Below, piece by piece: positions 34,694 to 43,674 of a stretch of 50,336 nt of DNA (position 1 is its first letter; the number at the start of each line of letters is the position of its first letter). The notes under the pieces were generated by a model. The model had not been told where the DNA came from. It was given only the letters and a program-made list of their open reading frames with translations, and ran no database searches. Position numbers and translations under genes: made by a program. This DNA is from an uncultured beta proteobacterium (GTDB taxonomy: Bacteria > Pseudomonadota > Gammaproteobacteria > Burkholderiales > Burkholderiaceae_C): assembly GCA_903844215.1 (NCBI GenBank), contig CAIMSP010000151.1:1-50336 (forward strand). Reading direction: 5' to 3'.

Positions 34694-35287
34694 TTAGCTC
34701 AGTCCGAGCGCGTGGTACACCTTGATCGCCGCCCAGGCGTCGTTGCCGGAATAGACGATCTGGCTCTCGCTAAGCTGGCGATTCGCCCAGTTCGAGGTCG
34801 TGGCCTTGCGTGACTTCATGAAGCGGCGGTTGAACACCACGGCCACGGCGCCGCGCACGCCGAGTTCCTTCACATAGCCGCGCTCCCGGAAGATCAGGTT
34901 CAGGTCCAGCACGTTGTGCACTTGCACGCCCAGCGTGCGCTGGATCTGCTGGTGGTCGCCCGCCAGGCCGAACCCCACCTTGATGATGCGCTGCGATTGC
35001 AGCAGAGCGCACACGGCCTCACGGCAGGCCTCATCGTGCAACTGGAACACATAGGCCTTGTGCAGTGTGGAGAACTGCACCACATGCGGTCCTTGCGAGA
35101 CCTCATCGCGCACAAAAGTGGGTTTGGACTCGGTGTCAAAGCCCAGCACCGCAGCGCCCAGCAGCGTCGCGTAGGCCTGCTCCACATGCTGGCGCGTGGA
35201 CACCACGACGATGTTGTCCAGGCCAAGCCGTTCCAGCGGCTCCAGCCCCAGCATGTGTTCTTTGGTCGGAGACAGTTGTGCGCTCAT
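34694..35287 (-). CDS. 3'-5' exonuclease of the DEDDy type (RNase D/WRN-like)
   Basis: A 197-residue exonuclease domain without the HRDC domains of RNase D. The DEDDy residues are visible: D51 and E53 in LGFDTESKPTF (Exo I), D111 in GFGLAGDHQQI (Exo II), and Y179 with D183 in IVYSGNDAWAAIKVY (Exo III). It should remove nucleotides from RNA or DNA 3' ends with two metal ions. The segment KSRKATTSNWANRQLSESQIVY is like stand-alone WRN-type exonucleases. The ATG at 35287 was chosen; 21 upstream codons in the open frame are not family-like. It is divergent from the rhodanese gene. Confidence 0.87.
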   Translation of the reverse strand: MSAQLSPTKEHMLGLEPLERLGLDNIVVVSTRQHVEQAYATLLGAAVLGFDTESKPTFVRDEVSQGPHVVQFSTLHKAYVFQLHDEACREAVCALLQSQRIIKVGFGLAGDHQQIQRTLGVQVHNVLDLNLIFRERGYVKELGVRGAVAVVFNRRFMKSRKATTSNWANRQLSESQIVYSGNDAWAAIKVYHALGLS

Positions 35288-35422
35288 GTGCGCTGAGCAT
35301 AAGCGATGAAGCCGTCGTGGGATTGGGGGCGCGGCGGGCGCACGGGGCAAACGAGGCGCTTACCATAGCGCCTGGAGCGCTCGACCCCTGGGCGAATCCT
35401 CACCTGCCCTGGAGCCCCGAAC

Positions 35423-35863
35423 ATGCAGATCAATCCCCGCGTTGAATCCAGTCACGAACTGGTGAGCGCAGCCATCGGCTACGCCGGCGACATCGCGCCC
35501 AAAACGGCCTTCGCCTGGTGGCGCGCCGGCGAAGCGCTGCTGGTGGACGTGCGCAGCGACGCCGAGCGCGTCTGGGTCGGCTATGTGCCGGGCGCTGCCG
35601 CCATTGCCTGGAAGCAGTGGCCTGGGATGACACTCAATCCGGATTTCGACGCGGCACTTCTGGCCTTGGCGGCACCGGGCAGCAAGCTGGCGCTGTTGTG
35701 CCGCAGCGGCGTGCGCTCCATCGCAGCCGCCCGGCGCGCCACCGAACTCGGACTGCTGGCCTACAACATCCTCGAAGGCTTTGAAGGCAACCCTGACGAA
35801 CGCGGGCAGCGCGGCCAGCACCAAGGCTGGCGCCACCGCGGCCTGCCTTGGCAGCAAAGCTGA
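35423..35863 (+). CDS. Rhodanese-like sulfurtransferase domain protein
   Basis: A 146-residue single-domain rhodanese. The N-terminal signature is LLVDVRSDAERVWVGYVPGA (about 39-58) and the active-site loop is LLCRSGVRSIAAA with catalytic C93. The loop has the CRSGxRS form of thiosulfate sulfurtransferases. It ends with ILEGFEGNPDERGQRGQ and GWRHRGLPW, a tail common in betaproteobacterial members. It may carry sulfur as a persulfide; the partner is unknown. No signal peptide is present, so it is cytosolic. It converges with xerC, nine bases apart. Confidence 0.9.
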   Translation: MQINPRVESSHELVSAAIGYAGDIAPKTAFAWWRAGEALLVDVRSDAERVWVGYVPGAAAIAWKQWPGMTLNPDFDAALLALAAPGSKLALLCRSGVRSIAAARRATELGLLAYNILEGFEGNPDERGQRGQHQGWRHRGLPWQQS

Positions 35864-35872
35864 TGCCCCAGC

Positions 35873-36805
35873 CTATTTGATTTTTGCGCGCGGGTGCGCT
35901 GCGTCGTAGGCGCTGGCCAGATGCTGAAAATCGAGCCGCGTGTAAACCTGCGTGGTGGTGATGTTGGCGTGGCCCAGCAGCTCCTGCACGGCGCGCAAAT
36001 CGCCGCTGGATTGCAGCAGATGGCTGGCAAAGGAGTGGCGCAACATGTGCGGATGGACCGGCGTGGACAGTCCCGCTTCCCGACTGCGGGACTTCAGCCG
36101 CTGCCACACCGACTGGGCCGTGAGCCGCGTGCCGTTGCGCCCGACGAACAAGGCGCTTTCTTCGGCATGCTGCGTCGCGCGATGGCTTAACCAGCGTTGC
36201 AGCGACTCGATGGCCTTGCCTCCCACCGGCACCGTGCGCCGCTTGCTGCCCTTGCCCAACACATGGGCCTCGCCCGCCGGCACATCCACCCAGCCGCGCG
36301 CCTGGGCGCTGGCCTGAACATCCAGGCCGATGAGTTCGCCCACGCGCAGTCCGCTGCCGTACAGCAGTTCCACCATGGCGGCGTCGCGCGCCTCCATCCA
36401 CGCACTGTTGCGCAGCGATTGGAAGGTCGCCAACTGCACCGAATCGTCCACGCTCAGCGCCTTGGGCAGGGGCTTGCCCACCTTGGGCGAGCGCACGTCC
36501 TGCACCGGGTTGCTGTCGATCAGGCCCTGGCGCCCGAGCCAGACGTAAAAGCCGCGCCACCCCGACAGGATCAGCGCAATGCCGCGCGCGCTGCGCCCGC
36601 CGCTGTGCATCTGCGCCACCCAACGCCGGATGTGGGCGTTTTGCACCTGCTGCAAGGGCAAGGCGCCGGCCTGCGCCTGCTGCGTCAGCTTGTGCAGGTC
36701 CAGTGCGTACAACTCGACCGTGCGCTGCGCCAGGCGCTTCTCGACGCGCACATGCTCCAGATAGCGCTCCACCAGCGCCTGATCGTGGTGCGCGCTGCTG
36801 TCCAT
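35873..36805 (-). CDS. xerC: Tyrosine recombinase XerC
   Basis: A 310-residue tyrosine recombinase that with XerD resolves chromosome dimers at dif. The N-terminal core-binding domain has AQRTVELYALDLHKL. The catalytic residues are R154 (YGSGLRVGELIGL), a lysine in GKGSKRRTVPVG (about 186), H253 and R256 (HPHMLRHSFASHLL), H279 (LLGHANITTTQ) and nucleophile Y288 (VYTRLDF). The gene order dapF, DUF484, xerC is the same as in E. coli, which favours XerC over a phage integrase. Sixteen bases separate it from the DUF484 gene. Confidence 0.93.
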   Translation of the reverse strand: MDSSAHHDQALVERYLEHVRVEKRLAQRTVELYALDLHKLTQQAQAGALPLQQVQNAHIRRWVAQMHSGGRSARGIALILSGWRGFYVWLGRQGLIDSNPVQDVRSPKVGKPLPKALSVDDSVQLATFQSLRNSAWMEARDAAMVELLYGSGLRVGELIGLDVQASAQARGWVDVPAGEAHVLGKGSKRRTVPVGGKAIESLQRWLSHRATQHAEESALFVGRNGTRLTAQSVWQRLKSRSREAGLSTPVHPHMLRHSFASHLLQSSGDLRAVQELLGHANITTTQVYTRLDFQHLASAYDAAHPRAKIK

Positions 36806-36821
36806 GTGAGGATGGCTGGCC

Positions 36822-37496
36822 TTAGATCAGCCGCGACAGACCGGCGCTGGCGATGTCGGAGATGCGCTCCAGAAAGTCCGTTCCCATGGCCGCATGGAAA
36901 CGGTGGGCGTCGGGCGAGGCCAGGACGATCACGCCGAAAGTCTGCGTGGCCGCGTCGGGCAGTCGCAGCGGAATCAGCGCCACCGACTCGGCCTGGGCCG
37001 GCCAAGTGAGCCACTGCACCGCCTCAAACCCGGCATTCACGCCGACGTAGGGCGAGGGCAGCGAAGCCACAAAGGCTTTCACATCGTCGCTCACGCCGGC
37101 TGCAAAATCCGCCGCCGCATGGGTTTGAGCCAGGCCCCAGAGTCGGATCGCCACCTGCGGAATGACAAACTGGGACTGCAGATCGCGCACCACCGTCGCC
37201 GGCAGTTGCAGCGCCTCCGTGGTGCGCAGCAGGCTCAAGGTCCAGCGCTGCAGCTTGTCGGCGATGAGCTGGTTGTCGGCGCCGTGGCGCATCATGTCCA
37301 TGCTGCGCTGCTCCAGCGACTTGATCTTTTCGCGCAGCATCTGCGCCTGGCGCTCCTGCAGGCCGACGGCTCGATTGCCGTGCGGGCTGCTCAATTGCAC
37401 CGTGGCCAGCACTTCGGCATGGCGCTCAAAGAAATCGGGCGTGTTGGCCAGAAAATTGGCAATGTCGTTTTCAGTGATCGGGTGTTGGATGTCCAT
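36822..37496 (-). CDS. DUF484 family protein
   Basis: A 224-residue protein of the DUF484 (YigA) family, whose function is unknown and whose fold is GAF-like. Visible features are the opening ITENDIANFLANTPDFFERH, an internal helix VGLQERQAQMLREKIKSLEQ, and the GAF-like second half with SVALIPLR and FGVIVLASPDAHRFH near the end. It is the middle gene of the conserved dapF-DUF484-xerC set. I prefer the ATG at 37496; a TTG at 37517 gives seven extra residues. Confidence 0.9.
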   Translation of the reverse strand: MDIQHPITENDIANFLANTPDFFERHAEVLATVQLSSPHGNRAVGLQERQAQMLREKIKSLEQRSMDMMRHGADNQLIADKLQRWTLSLLRTTEALQLPATVVRDLQSQFVIPQVAIRLWGLAQTHAAADFAAGVSDDVKAFVASLPSPYVGVNAGFEAVQWLTWPAQAESVALIPLRLPDAATQTFGVIVLASPDAHRFHAAMGTDFLERISDIASAGLSRLI

Positions 37497-37559
37497 GGGC
37501 TGAATATTCTTCTTCAAAAGTCCGGGGTGGAGGAAAAGGCTGGAAGTCGGCGGCGCAAC

Positions 37560-38429
37560 TCAGTCGTGCAGGTCGATGTCGCCGGAAAACACGGTGACGG
37601 CGGGCCCGGTCATTTGCACCGAGCTGTCGCCGCCCTGCCATTCGACGCTCAGGCGCCCGCCGCGGGCATCCACATCGACGTGCGCATCCAGCAGGCCCAG
37701 GCGAATGCCGCTGACCACGGCCGCGCAAGCGCCCGTGCCGCAAGCCAGGGTCTCGCCAGCGCCGCGCTCAAAGACGCGCAAACGGATGTGCGAACGGCTG
37801 AGGATTTGCATGAAGCCGGCATTCACCCTGTTCGGGAAGCGCGCGTGCTGTTCGATCAGCGCGCCCTGCTCGAGCACCGGCGCCTGCGCCACATCGTCCA
37901 CGATCTGCACCGCATGCGGATTTCCCATCGATACGACGGCGACAAACACCGTGGCTTCGCGACCATGGTGCAGCACGCCAAGCGGCCATTTTTCGCCCGC
38001 GTCAACGCGCTCGGGCTCCAGGCCAGTGGCGTCAAACGGCACCCGCTGCAGCGCGAATTCAGGCACCCCCATGTCCACGCTGACGCGCCCATCGAGCAGA
38101 CGCTGCAGTGTCAGCACCCGGTTCACGGTGCGCACCCGGATCACATCCTTGTCGCTCAAGCCGTGCTCGCGTACGAATTGGAAGAAGCAGCGCGCGCCAT
38201 TGCCGCAGTGCTCGACCTCCTGGCCGTCTGCGTTGTGGATCACGTATTCGAAATCGACGTCGGGACTCGGCGCCGGACGCACGCACAGGATCTGGTCGGC
38301 GCCCACGCCGAAGTGGCGGTCCGCCAAACGCTGGTATTGCGCCGTGCTCAGGCCCAGCAACCGGCGCGTCTCGTTGAGCACGACGAAGTCGTTGCCGGCG
38401 CCCTGCATTTTGGTGAAATGAACTTGCAT
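37560..38429 (-). CDS. dapF: Diaminopimelate epimerase
   Basis: A 289-residue PLP-independent epimerase that converts LL- to meso-diaminopimelate for lysine and peptidoglycan. The two catalytic cysteines are C75 in [10 protein letters not shown] and C230 in [10 protein letters not shown]. The opening [16 protein letters not shown], the substrate-binding [12 protein letters not shown] and the [10 protein letters not shown] segment are all family marks. Slightly longer than E. coli DapF (274). It leads the dapF-DUF484-xerC set, 63 bases before the DUF484 gene, and is divergent from the glycine-zipper gene. Confidence 0.96.
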   Translation of the reverse strand: MQVHFTKMQGAGNDFVVLNETRRLLGLSTAQYQRLADRHFGVGADQILCVRPAPSPDVDFEYVIHNADGQEVEHCGNGARCFFQFVREHGLSDKDVIRVRTVNRVLTLQRLLDGRVSVDMGVPEFALQRVPFDATGLEPERVDAGEKWPLGVLHHGREATVFVAVVSMGNPHAVQIVDDVAQAPVLEQGALIEQHARFPNRVNAGFMQILSRSHIRLRVFERGAGETLACGTGACAAVVSGIRLGLLDAHVDVDARGGRLSVEWQGGDSSVQMTGPAVTVFSGDIDLHD

Positions 38430-38641
38430 GGGGCAATTATCCGCTCGCCACCGGCTCGGTCGGCCTTGCCTGTAACGCCGGCTTTACATTTTTTTGCCGC
38501 CGGGCTGTCGCTGCAGCACCGACTCCTACCGTTAAATGGACAGCGTCGCATCTATCTCACTTCGACAGCTGAACTTTCCCAGTCGGCGTCGGTCTCAGGT
38601 GCGGTAAGCTGTCAATGTCTCTATCCCTGAAGGAATGAATC

Positions 38642-39136
38642 ATGAAAAAAATTGCCTTGTTTTCCACCCTGTCGCTGCTTGCAGCGGCCGGGTTTGCCCA
38701 GCAAGAGACGGCCCGGGTCGTTTCTGTCACGCCCATCGTCCAGCAGGTGAGCGTGCCGCGCCAGGTCTGCAGCAACGAGACCGTGACCAGCACGTCGCAA
38801 AACTCGGGCGCTGGCGCCGTCATGGGCGCGATCGCCGGGGGAGCCATGGGCAATGCCGTGGGCGGGGGCAACGGCAAGACCGCCGCCACCATGCTCGGCG
38901 TGCTGGGTGGCGCCATCATGGGCAACAACATCGAGGGCTCGGGTGCGCCCCAGACGCAAAATGTGCAGCGCTGCAGCACGCAACACGTGCTGGAGAACCG
39001 CATCATGAGTTATCAGGTGATCTACGAATTCGGCGGCAAGCAATACAGCGTGCAAATGCCGCACGATCCGGGCCCCACCATCCGACTGCAACTCACGCCC
39101 ATCAGCGCCTTGCAGACACCCGCCACGACCGCCTAA
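38642..39136 (+). CDS. Exported glycine-zipper 2TM protein (17-kDa antigen/SlyB-like)
   Basis: A 164-residue protein with a signal peptide (MKKIALFSTLSLLAAAGFAQQ) and no lipobox cysteine. A glycine-zipper 2TM domain lies at about 56-95: GAGAVMGAIAGGAMGNAVGGG and LGVLGGAIMGNNIEG, two helices with GxxxG spacing. The C-terminal third has two cysteines' worth of conserved outer-envelope pattern (QRCSTQ) and a beta stretch SYQVIYEFGGKQYSVQMPHDPG. Relatives sit in the outer membrane and respond to envelope stress. It is separated from dapF by a 212-base divergent gap and converges with rnpB. Confidence 0.87.
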   Translation: MKKIALFSTLSLLAAAGFAQQETARVVSVTPIVQQVSVPRQVCSNETVTSTSQNSGAGAVMGAIAGGAMGNAVGGGNGKTAATMLGVLGGAIMGNNIEGSGAPQTQNVQRCSTQHVLENRIMSYQVIYEFGGKQYSVQMPHDPGPTIRLQLTPISALQTPATTA

Positions 39137-39214
39137 GTGCAAGCGCCACCCGAGTACGTGATACGCCCGAGCAGCGGGTTTGGCTATAGCAACTATCGCC
39201 GTTGAAAAAAGTGT

Positions 39215-39654
39215 GAAGCTCGCCGATAAGCCGGATTCTGTGCGCCAGCAGCTTCTTGCGAAGCCGCCAGTGTGACCGCCATTACTCTGGGCCGTTTGTC
39301 ACCAAACGGCTCGATGCTACCTACCCGCCAACTCCGGGGGCCCCGTCAACGTTGGCCTACTTGGTATTGCTGCGCGTAGAGATTGCCCGTTTCACCCGAG
39401 GCGGGTTCCCCGCCTCGGGTGGCTATGCGCCACCAGGCTTTCGCCTGGTCCGGCTGGCTTGACGCCATCCGGATATCGGCTTGCGCCGACATCGCATAGA
39501 ACACCCCAGTGGGTTATCGCCTCGACTCGTCTCTGTTGCTCTGATCCTCACCTCACGGTGGACAGCTGTTAGCTGCTACGCTGCCCTGTGCAGTCCGGAC
39601 GTTCCTCCAGTGCCGTGTTTCCACGATTGCACCAGCGGCGGTCTGGCAAGCTTC
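39215..39654 (-). ncRNA. rnpB: RNase P RNA (type A)
   Basis: The catalytic RNA of RNase P, transcribed on the minus strand. The 5' end reads GAAGCTTGCCAGACC, and the 3' end ATAAGCCGGATTCTGTGCG reversed is the familiar closing segment; the first and last ten bases (GAAGCTTGCC and GGCGAGCTTC) form helix P1. Other conserved parts are GAGGAACGTCCGGACTGCACAG near the 5' side (read in two parts) and a GATAAT at 39668-39663 that can serve as -10 box. A T-run follows the 3' end. At about 440 bases it is longer than E. coli (377), with extended hairpins around 39400-39450. Open frames here are spurious. Confidence 0.93.
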
Positions 39655-39738
39655 ACGGCGCTATTATCGGCGAGTCAGCTCCCTGCGCGCTGACGCTCCC
39701 ATTTGACCCTTGCTTGATAAATCCAAGCCCTCATCAAA

Positions 39739-41418
39739 ATGCTGCGACTGTCCGAACTCAAACTCCCGCTCGATTGCGCGCCCGACGCGCTGCCCCAGCT
39801 CATCTGCCGCACGCTGGGGATAGCGCCCACCGAACTGCTCGACTACAGCGTGTTCAAGCTCAGTTTTGACGCGCGCAAGGCGGCCCTGCTGCAGGTTTAC
39901 ATCGTGGACGCGAGCCTGGGCGCCGAGCGCGAGCAGAGCCTGTTGCTGCAGCACGCGCAGGACCCCCATGTGCGCCCCACGCCCGACATGAGCTGGCATG
40001 CGCCAGCGCAGGCCGGCGCCGACCTGCGCTGGCGCCCGGTGGTCGTGGGCTTTGGCCCCTGCGGCATCTTTGCGGCACTGGCGCTGGCGCAAATGGGCTT
40101 CAAACCGATCGTGCTGGAGCGCGGCAAGAAGGTGCGCGAACGCACGCTCGACACCTGGGGCCTGTGGCGCAAGAAGACGCTGAACCCGGAATCCAATGTG
40201 CAGTTTGGCGAGGGCGGCGCCGGCACGTTTTCCGACGGCAAGCTGTACAGCCAGATCAAGGACCCGCGCCACCTGGGGCGCAAGGTGATGCACGAGTTTG
40301 TGCAGGCCGGGGCACCTGAGGAGATTTTGGTGGCGGCGCACCCGCACATCGGCACCTTCAAACTGGTGAAAGTGGTGGAGAACTTGCGCGCGCAAATCAT
40401 TGCCCTGGGTGGCGAAGTGCGCTTCGAACAGCGCGTCACGGACGTGCACATCGAAGCCGGACAACTGTGCGCCCTGAGCGTGCTCGATGTGGCTCAGGGA
40501 CAAACCTACGAACTGCCGGCCCGCCACGTGGTGCTGGCGTTGGGCCACAGCGCGCGCGACAGCTTTGCCATGCTGTACCAGCGCGGCGTTGCAATGCAGG
40601 CCAAGCCCTTTTCCGTCGGCTTTCGCATCGAGCACCCGCAAGGCCTGATCGACCAGGCGCGCTGGGGGCGCCACGCCGGCCATCCGCTGCTCGGCGCGGC
40701 AGACTACAAACTGGTGCACCACGCGTCCAACGGGCGCGCCGTGTACAGCTTTTGCATGTGCCCCGGCGGCACGGTGGTGGCTGCCACTTCGGAGCTGGGA
40801 CGGGTCGTCACCAATGGTATGAGCCAGTACTCACGCAAGGAACGCAATGCCAACGCCGGCATCGTCGTGGCCATCGACACGCAGGATTTCCCGCGCGAAT
40901 TCACGACCGAGGGCCTGGCGCAGCCGGCTCAGGCCTTGCCCGATGGCCGCGCCCACCCGCTGGCCGGCATGGCCTTGCAACGCCAACTGGAGTCCAACGC
41001 CTACGTGCTCGGCGGCAGCAGCTACGAGGCGCCTGGACAGTTGGTAGGGGATTTCATCGCCGGGCGCGCATCGACGCAACTCGGCCAGGTCCAGCCCTCG
41101 TACCAGCCCGGCGTGCACCTGACCAATCTGGCCACGGCCCTGCCCGACTACGCCATCGATGCGATGCGCGAAGCGCTGCCCGCCTTTGGCCGCAAGATCA
41201 AGGGCTTCGACCGCGCCGACGCCGTGCTCACCGGCGTGGAAACGCGCACCTCGTCGCCGCTGCGCATGGATCGCGGCGACGATTTCCAAAGCCTGAACGT
41301 GCGCGGCCTGTATCCGGCCGGAGAAGGCGCGGGCTACGCCGGCGGCATCCTCTCGGCGGCAGTGGACGGCATCAAGGTGGCCGAGGCGCTGGCTGGCGCC
41401 ATGGTTTTAAAGCGCTGA
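39739..41418 (+). CDS. FAD-dependent oxidoreductase (COG2509 type)
   Basis: A 559-residue flavoprotein of the COG2509 uncharacterised dehydrogenase group. After an N-terminal domain of about 95 residues (LRLSELKLPLDCAPDALPQL), the FAD dinucleotide motif is VVVGFGPCGIFAALALA (about 100-116) followed by the acid E in VLERGKKVRERT. Further family marks are FGEGGAGTFSDGKL, HVVLALGHSARDSF, YSFCMCPGG, AGRASTQLG, and the C-terminal FAD contact GLYPAGEGAGYAGGILSAAVDG. The reaction is unknown. It starts 84 bases after the divergent rnpB and stands alone. Confidence 0.88.
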   Translation: MLRLSELKLPLDCAPDALPQLICRTLGIAPTELLDYSVFKLSFDARKAALLQVYIVDASLGAEREQSLLLQHAQDPHVRPTPDMSWHAPAQAGADLRWRPVVVGFGPCGIFAALALAQMGFKPIVLERGKKVRERTLDTWGLWRKKTLNPESNVQFGEGGAGTFSDGKLYSQIKDPRHLGRKVMHEFVQAGAPEEILVAAHPHIGTFKLVKVVENLRAQIIALGGEVRFEQRVTDVHIEAGQLCALSVLDVAQGQTYELPARHVVLALGHSARDSFAMLYQRGVAMQAKPFSVGFRIEHPQGLIDQARWGRHAGHPLLGAADYKLVHHASNGRAVYSFCMCPGGTVVAATSELGRVVTNGMSQYSRKERNANAGIVVAIDTQDFPREFTTEGLAQPAQALPDGRAHPLAGMALQRQLESNAYVLGGSSYEAPGQLVGDFIAGRASTQLGQVQPSYQPGVHLTNLATALPDYAIDAMREALPAFGRKIKGFDRADAVLTGVETRTSSPLRMDRGDDFQSLNVRGLYPAGEGAGYAGGILSAAVDGIKVAEALAGAMVLKR

Positions 41419-41440
41419 GGGCCTCAAAGTGAGAGTGATT

Positions 41441-41459
41441 TGAATCTGACCCAATTCAA
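41441..41459. repeat. Second copy of the GAATCTGACCC motif
   Basis: TTTGAATCTGACCCAATTC lies between the FAD oxidoreductase and the lipoprotein gene. It shares GAATCTGACCC-AATT with 32945-32965. It sits directly at the 3' edge of the AT-rich lipoprotein gene. Confidence 0.45.
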
Positions 41460-41462
41460 CTC

Positions 41463-43148
41463 TCAATTTCCACTGCGCAACGGATGCGGATATACAAACG
41501 GCGTATAAATCGCTGTCCACACATTTGCTTTGGTGCATTTATATAATGTCCCCGCGATCGCTGTGATGGGGTTAACTCCGATCATTCCTGCGAGATTTGT
41601 TGTCGATTGGTTTGTGGCCCAATATCCTTGATTCTCAGTACAGATCGCAGGACGATTCGCAAGGGTTCCGGCGGTAACACCCGGTGAGCTTGTATCGGTG
41701 ACAACATCTCTGCCCAAGGTCGGTATATTGCTCCTGCCATCACAGGTGATATTGTAGCTATTATCAGCAGACACGCCGGCAAAGGCGCCGGTCAAACCCG
41801 TACGGCTTCCCCAAAAATAGTTGTCATAGATTGTTTGCTCGCGCACATAAGTTTGCGCACAGGTCGTCATTGAGCCGTCATAGGCATTGATGTCAAATCC
41901 ATTATCTACGCTATTATTAAATACAAATGATCTTCCGCCCCGGGTTTTGAAGAACGTTACCCCGTAGCCATTGGTAAGCACTTGATTGCCATAAAGTTCA
42001 ACGCCGAAACCGCTTCCCATTGTGCTACCGCTATTGCCGGGGCCGACGCCCTGATGGCCATGGTTTTCAAATAGCGAATAACTTACCGCATGCATGACAA
42101 TTTGATTGTAGCGAAAGGCATAACGCCCGCTAAACTGCTGCTCAACCAAAAGTCCGTCTGATCCGCCAGGATAAGCGATTTCATGCAGCGTATTATCTTC
42201 ATAATAAATATAATTATTACTACCGGAGACAAAGTTGTTTTGCGGTGAAGTCGTATTCCAGGTTTCGAGCGATTGTGTATCATTTTTAATGGGGTACGCA
42301 ACATTCGTAATTGTATTATTATCCACCACACCATAGAGTGTGCAGAAATTCCAGATACCATAACCTCCAACCAGATTGGCATTCTGGAGAATATTATGAT
42401 CGACTCGGATCTTCGTTGGCACATTAAAAGGCGGTCTTTTATCAAATTGACCAAGTTTAAGAATACTGCCGTTATTATTCGCATCCAATGTAAAACCGCT
42501 CAGCCTGATAAGATCGTTTGCATTGTAATCTGTGGGATTGATGTCGATGATAAAATTTGAAGCGTCGTAGCCAGCACCTAGGGAGGCCGTGATTTTTGTT
42601 GTTCCTCCATTTCCACCAATGAGACTAATTCCTTTATTTATCAGTAAAGTGCTGCTCCATGTGCAGTTTCCCGCTGGAACATTGACCGTATCGCCTATTG
42701 CTGCAGAAGTGATCGCGGAGGACACATCGGCGTAAGAACAACTCGCTGCGGTGATCGTCTTGCCGCTTCCAGTCGCTTGCGTCGCTGCACTGATCGACAG
42801 CGTCGTCGTGGCGCTGCCGCCGGCGTTGCTGGCCGTCACCGTGTAGTTGGTGGCGGCGCTCGCGCTGCTGGGCGTTCCGCTGATGACGCCGGTGACGGTG
42901 TTCAGGCTCAGGCCCGCAGGCAGGGCCGGGCTCACGGCATAGGAGGTGACAGCGCCGCCACTGCTGCTCGGGCTGTTGGTCGTGATGGCCACGCCCACCG
43001 TGTACACCGGCGCGCTGGTGCTGTAGCTCAGTGCGGACGGTGTCCCGACACCGCCACTGCCAGCGCCGCCGCCACTGCCGCCACTGCCGCCGCAGGCGCT
43101 GAGCAGAATCGCCAACAATAAGCCAAGCAGGCATGAGAAGTATTTCAT
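41463..43148 (-). CDS. AT-rich lipoprotein with Ig-like domain and right-handed beta-helix
   Basis: A 561-residue lipoprotein. MKYFSCLLGLLLAILLSAC is the signal with lipobox cysteine C19, followed by a Gly/Ser linker. About residues 31-120 form a putative Ig (He_PIG) domain (LSYSTSAPVYTVGVAITTN; PALPAGLSLNTVTGVISGTP). The rest reads as a parallel beta-helix of the pectate-lyase/NosD type: SYADVSSAITSAAIGDTV, NVPAGNCTWSSTLLINKG, IDINPTDYNANDLIRLSGF and many N-rich turns (NNTITNV, YNQIVMH). The 5' third is GC-rich like the genome; from about 42740 down to 41463 the DNA is visibly AT-rich. It may bind or cleave a polysaccharide. The start at 43148 places the signal correctly; the upstream open frame is unlikely. 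Confidence 0.78.
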   Translation of the reverse strand: MKYFSCLLGLLLAILLSACGGSGGSGGGAGSGGVGTPSALSYSTSAPVYTVGVAITTNSPSSSGGAVTSYAVSPALPAGLSLNTVTGVISGTPSSASAATNYTVTASNAGGSATTTLSISAATQATGSGKTITAASCSYADVSSAITSAAIGDTVNVPAGNCTWSSTLLINKGISLIGGNGGTTKITASLGAGYDASNFIIDINPTDYNANDLIRLSGFTLDANNNGSILKLGQFDKRPPFNVPTKIRVDHNILQNANLVGGYGIWNFCTLYGVVDNNTITNVAYPIKNDTQSLETWNTTSPQNNFVSGSNNYIYYEDNTLHEIAYPGGSDGLLVEQQFSGRYAFRYNQIVMHAVSYSLFENHGHQGVGPGNSGSTMGSGFGVELYGNQVLTNGYGVTFFKTRGGRSFVFNNSVDNGFDINAYDGSMTTCAQTYVREQTIYDNYFWGSRTGLTGAFAGVSADNSYNITCDGRSNIPTLGRDVVTDTSSPGVTAGTLANRPAICTENQGYWATNQSTTNLAGMIGVNPITAIAGTLYKCTKANVWTAIYTPFVYPHPLRSGN

Positions 43149-43674
43149 ACGGCATCCAAAAGGTTTACATACGCGACGCAAGCACACTGAGCCTTTGCGC
43201 CACCAAGCGCGTGGCGGGGACAATCGACCGCGACTGGTATCTGTTGGCCGGTGCTTTTCCGCCGTACCGAGCACCGGACCCATCGGCACAGCGCGGGCGA
43301 TCACGCGCGAATGGGCCATTGCCCCGCCCCGCGTTCATGCAGCGACTGTCGGACCCGTGATGTCCGTTGCTCAGTGGTTTGCACATCAGAATGACAATTC
43401 TCTATCAGCCTGAGCCGGCACGGGGAAAGCAGGTGTAACGAAGCTGTGAATGGGTTTCAGCGGCGCTGGCGGTGCGCACTGCAACAGCACAATCTTGGTT
43501 GGCGGGCAGCCTTAGGCCATGACCGAGCTTGAGTCAGTTCTCGCTGCACTACCGAAGCAAGCCCGAAACAATCCAACGGCGGTTTCCGATAGCTTGATTC
43601 GACGCCGACGATCCGTTGGGGCAGCGTGAAATTCGCTTCGCTTCGCGTCGCGCTTGGGCTTTGCCACAAATGGG
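43149..43674. other. 526-base gap, nothing recognised
   Basis: Between the lipoprotein start and the ubiB stop I find no tRNA, terminator or family-like frame. A 36-codon frame on the plus strand at 43520 (MTELESVLAALPKQARNNPT...) has no support. The middle (43380-43440) is relatively AT-rich and may contain the lipoprotein promoter. Confidence 0.4.

Noticed and set aside
35873-36805. Phage or island integrase
   Set aside because: The recombinase lies in the conserved dapF-DUF484-xerC order with no attachment site or phage genes nearby.
39256-39693. Overlapping plus-strand frames of 60-90 codons
   Set aside because: They lie within and opposite the RNase P RNA gene and have no protein features.
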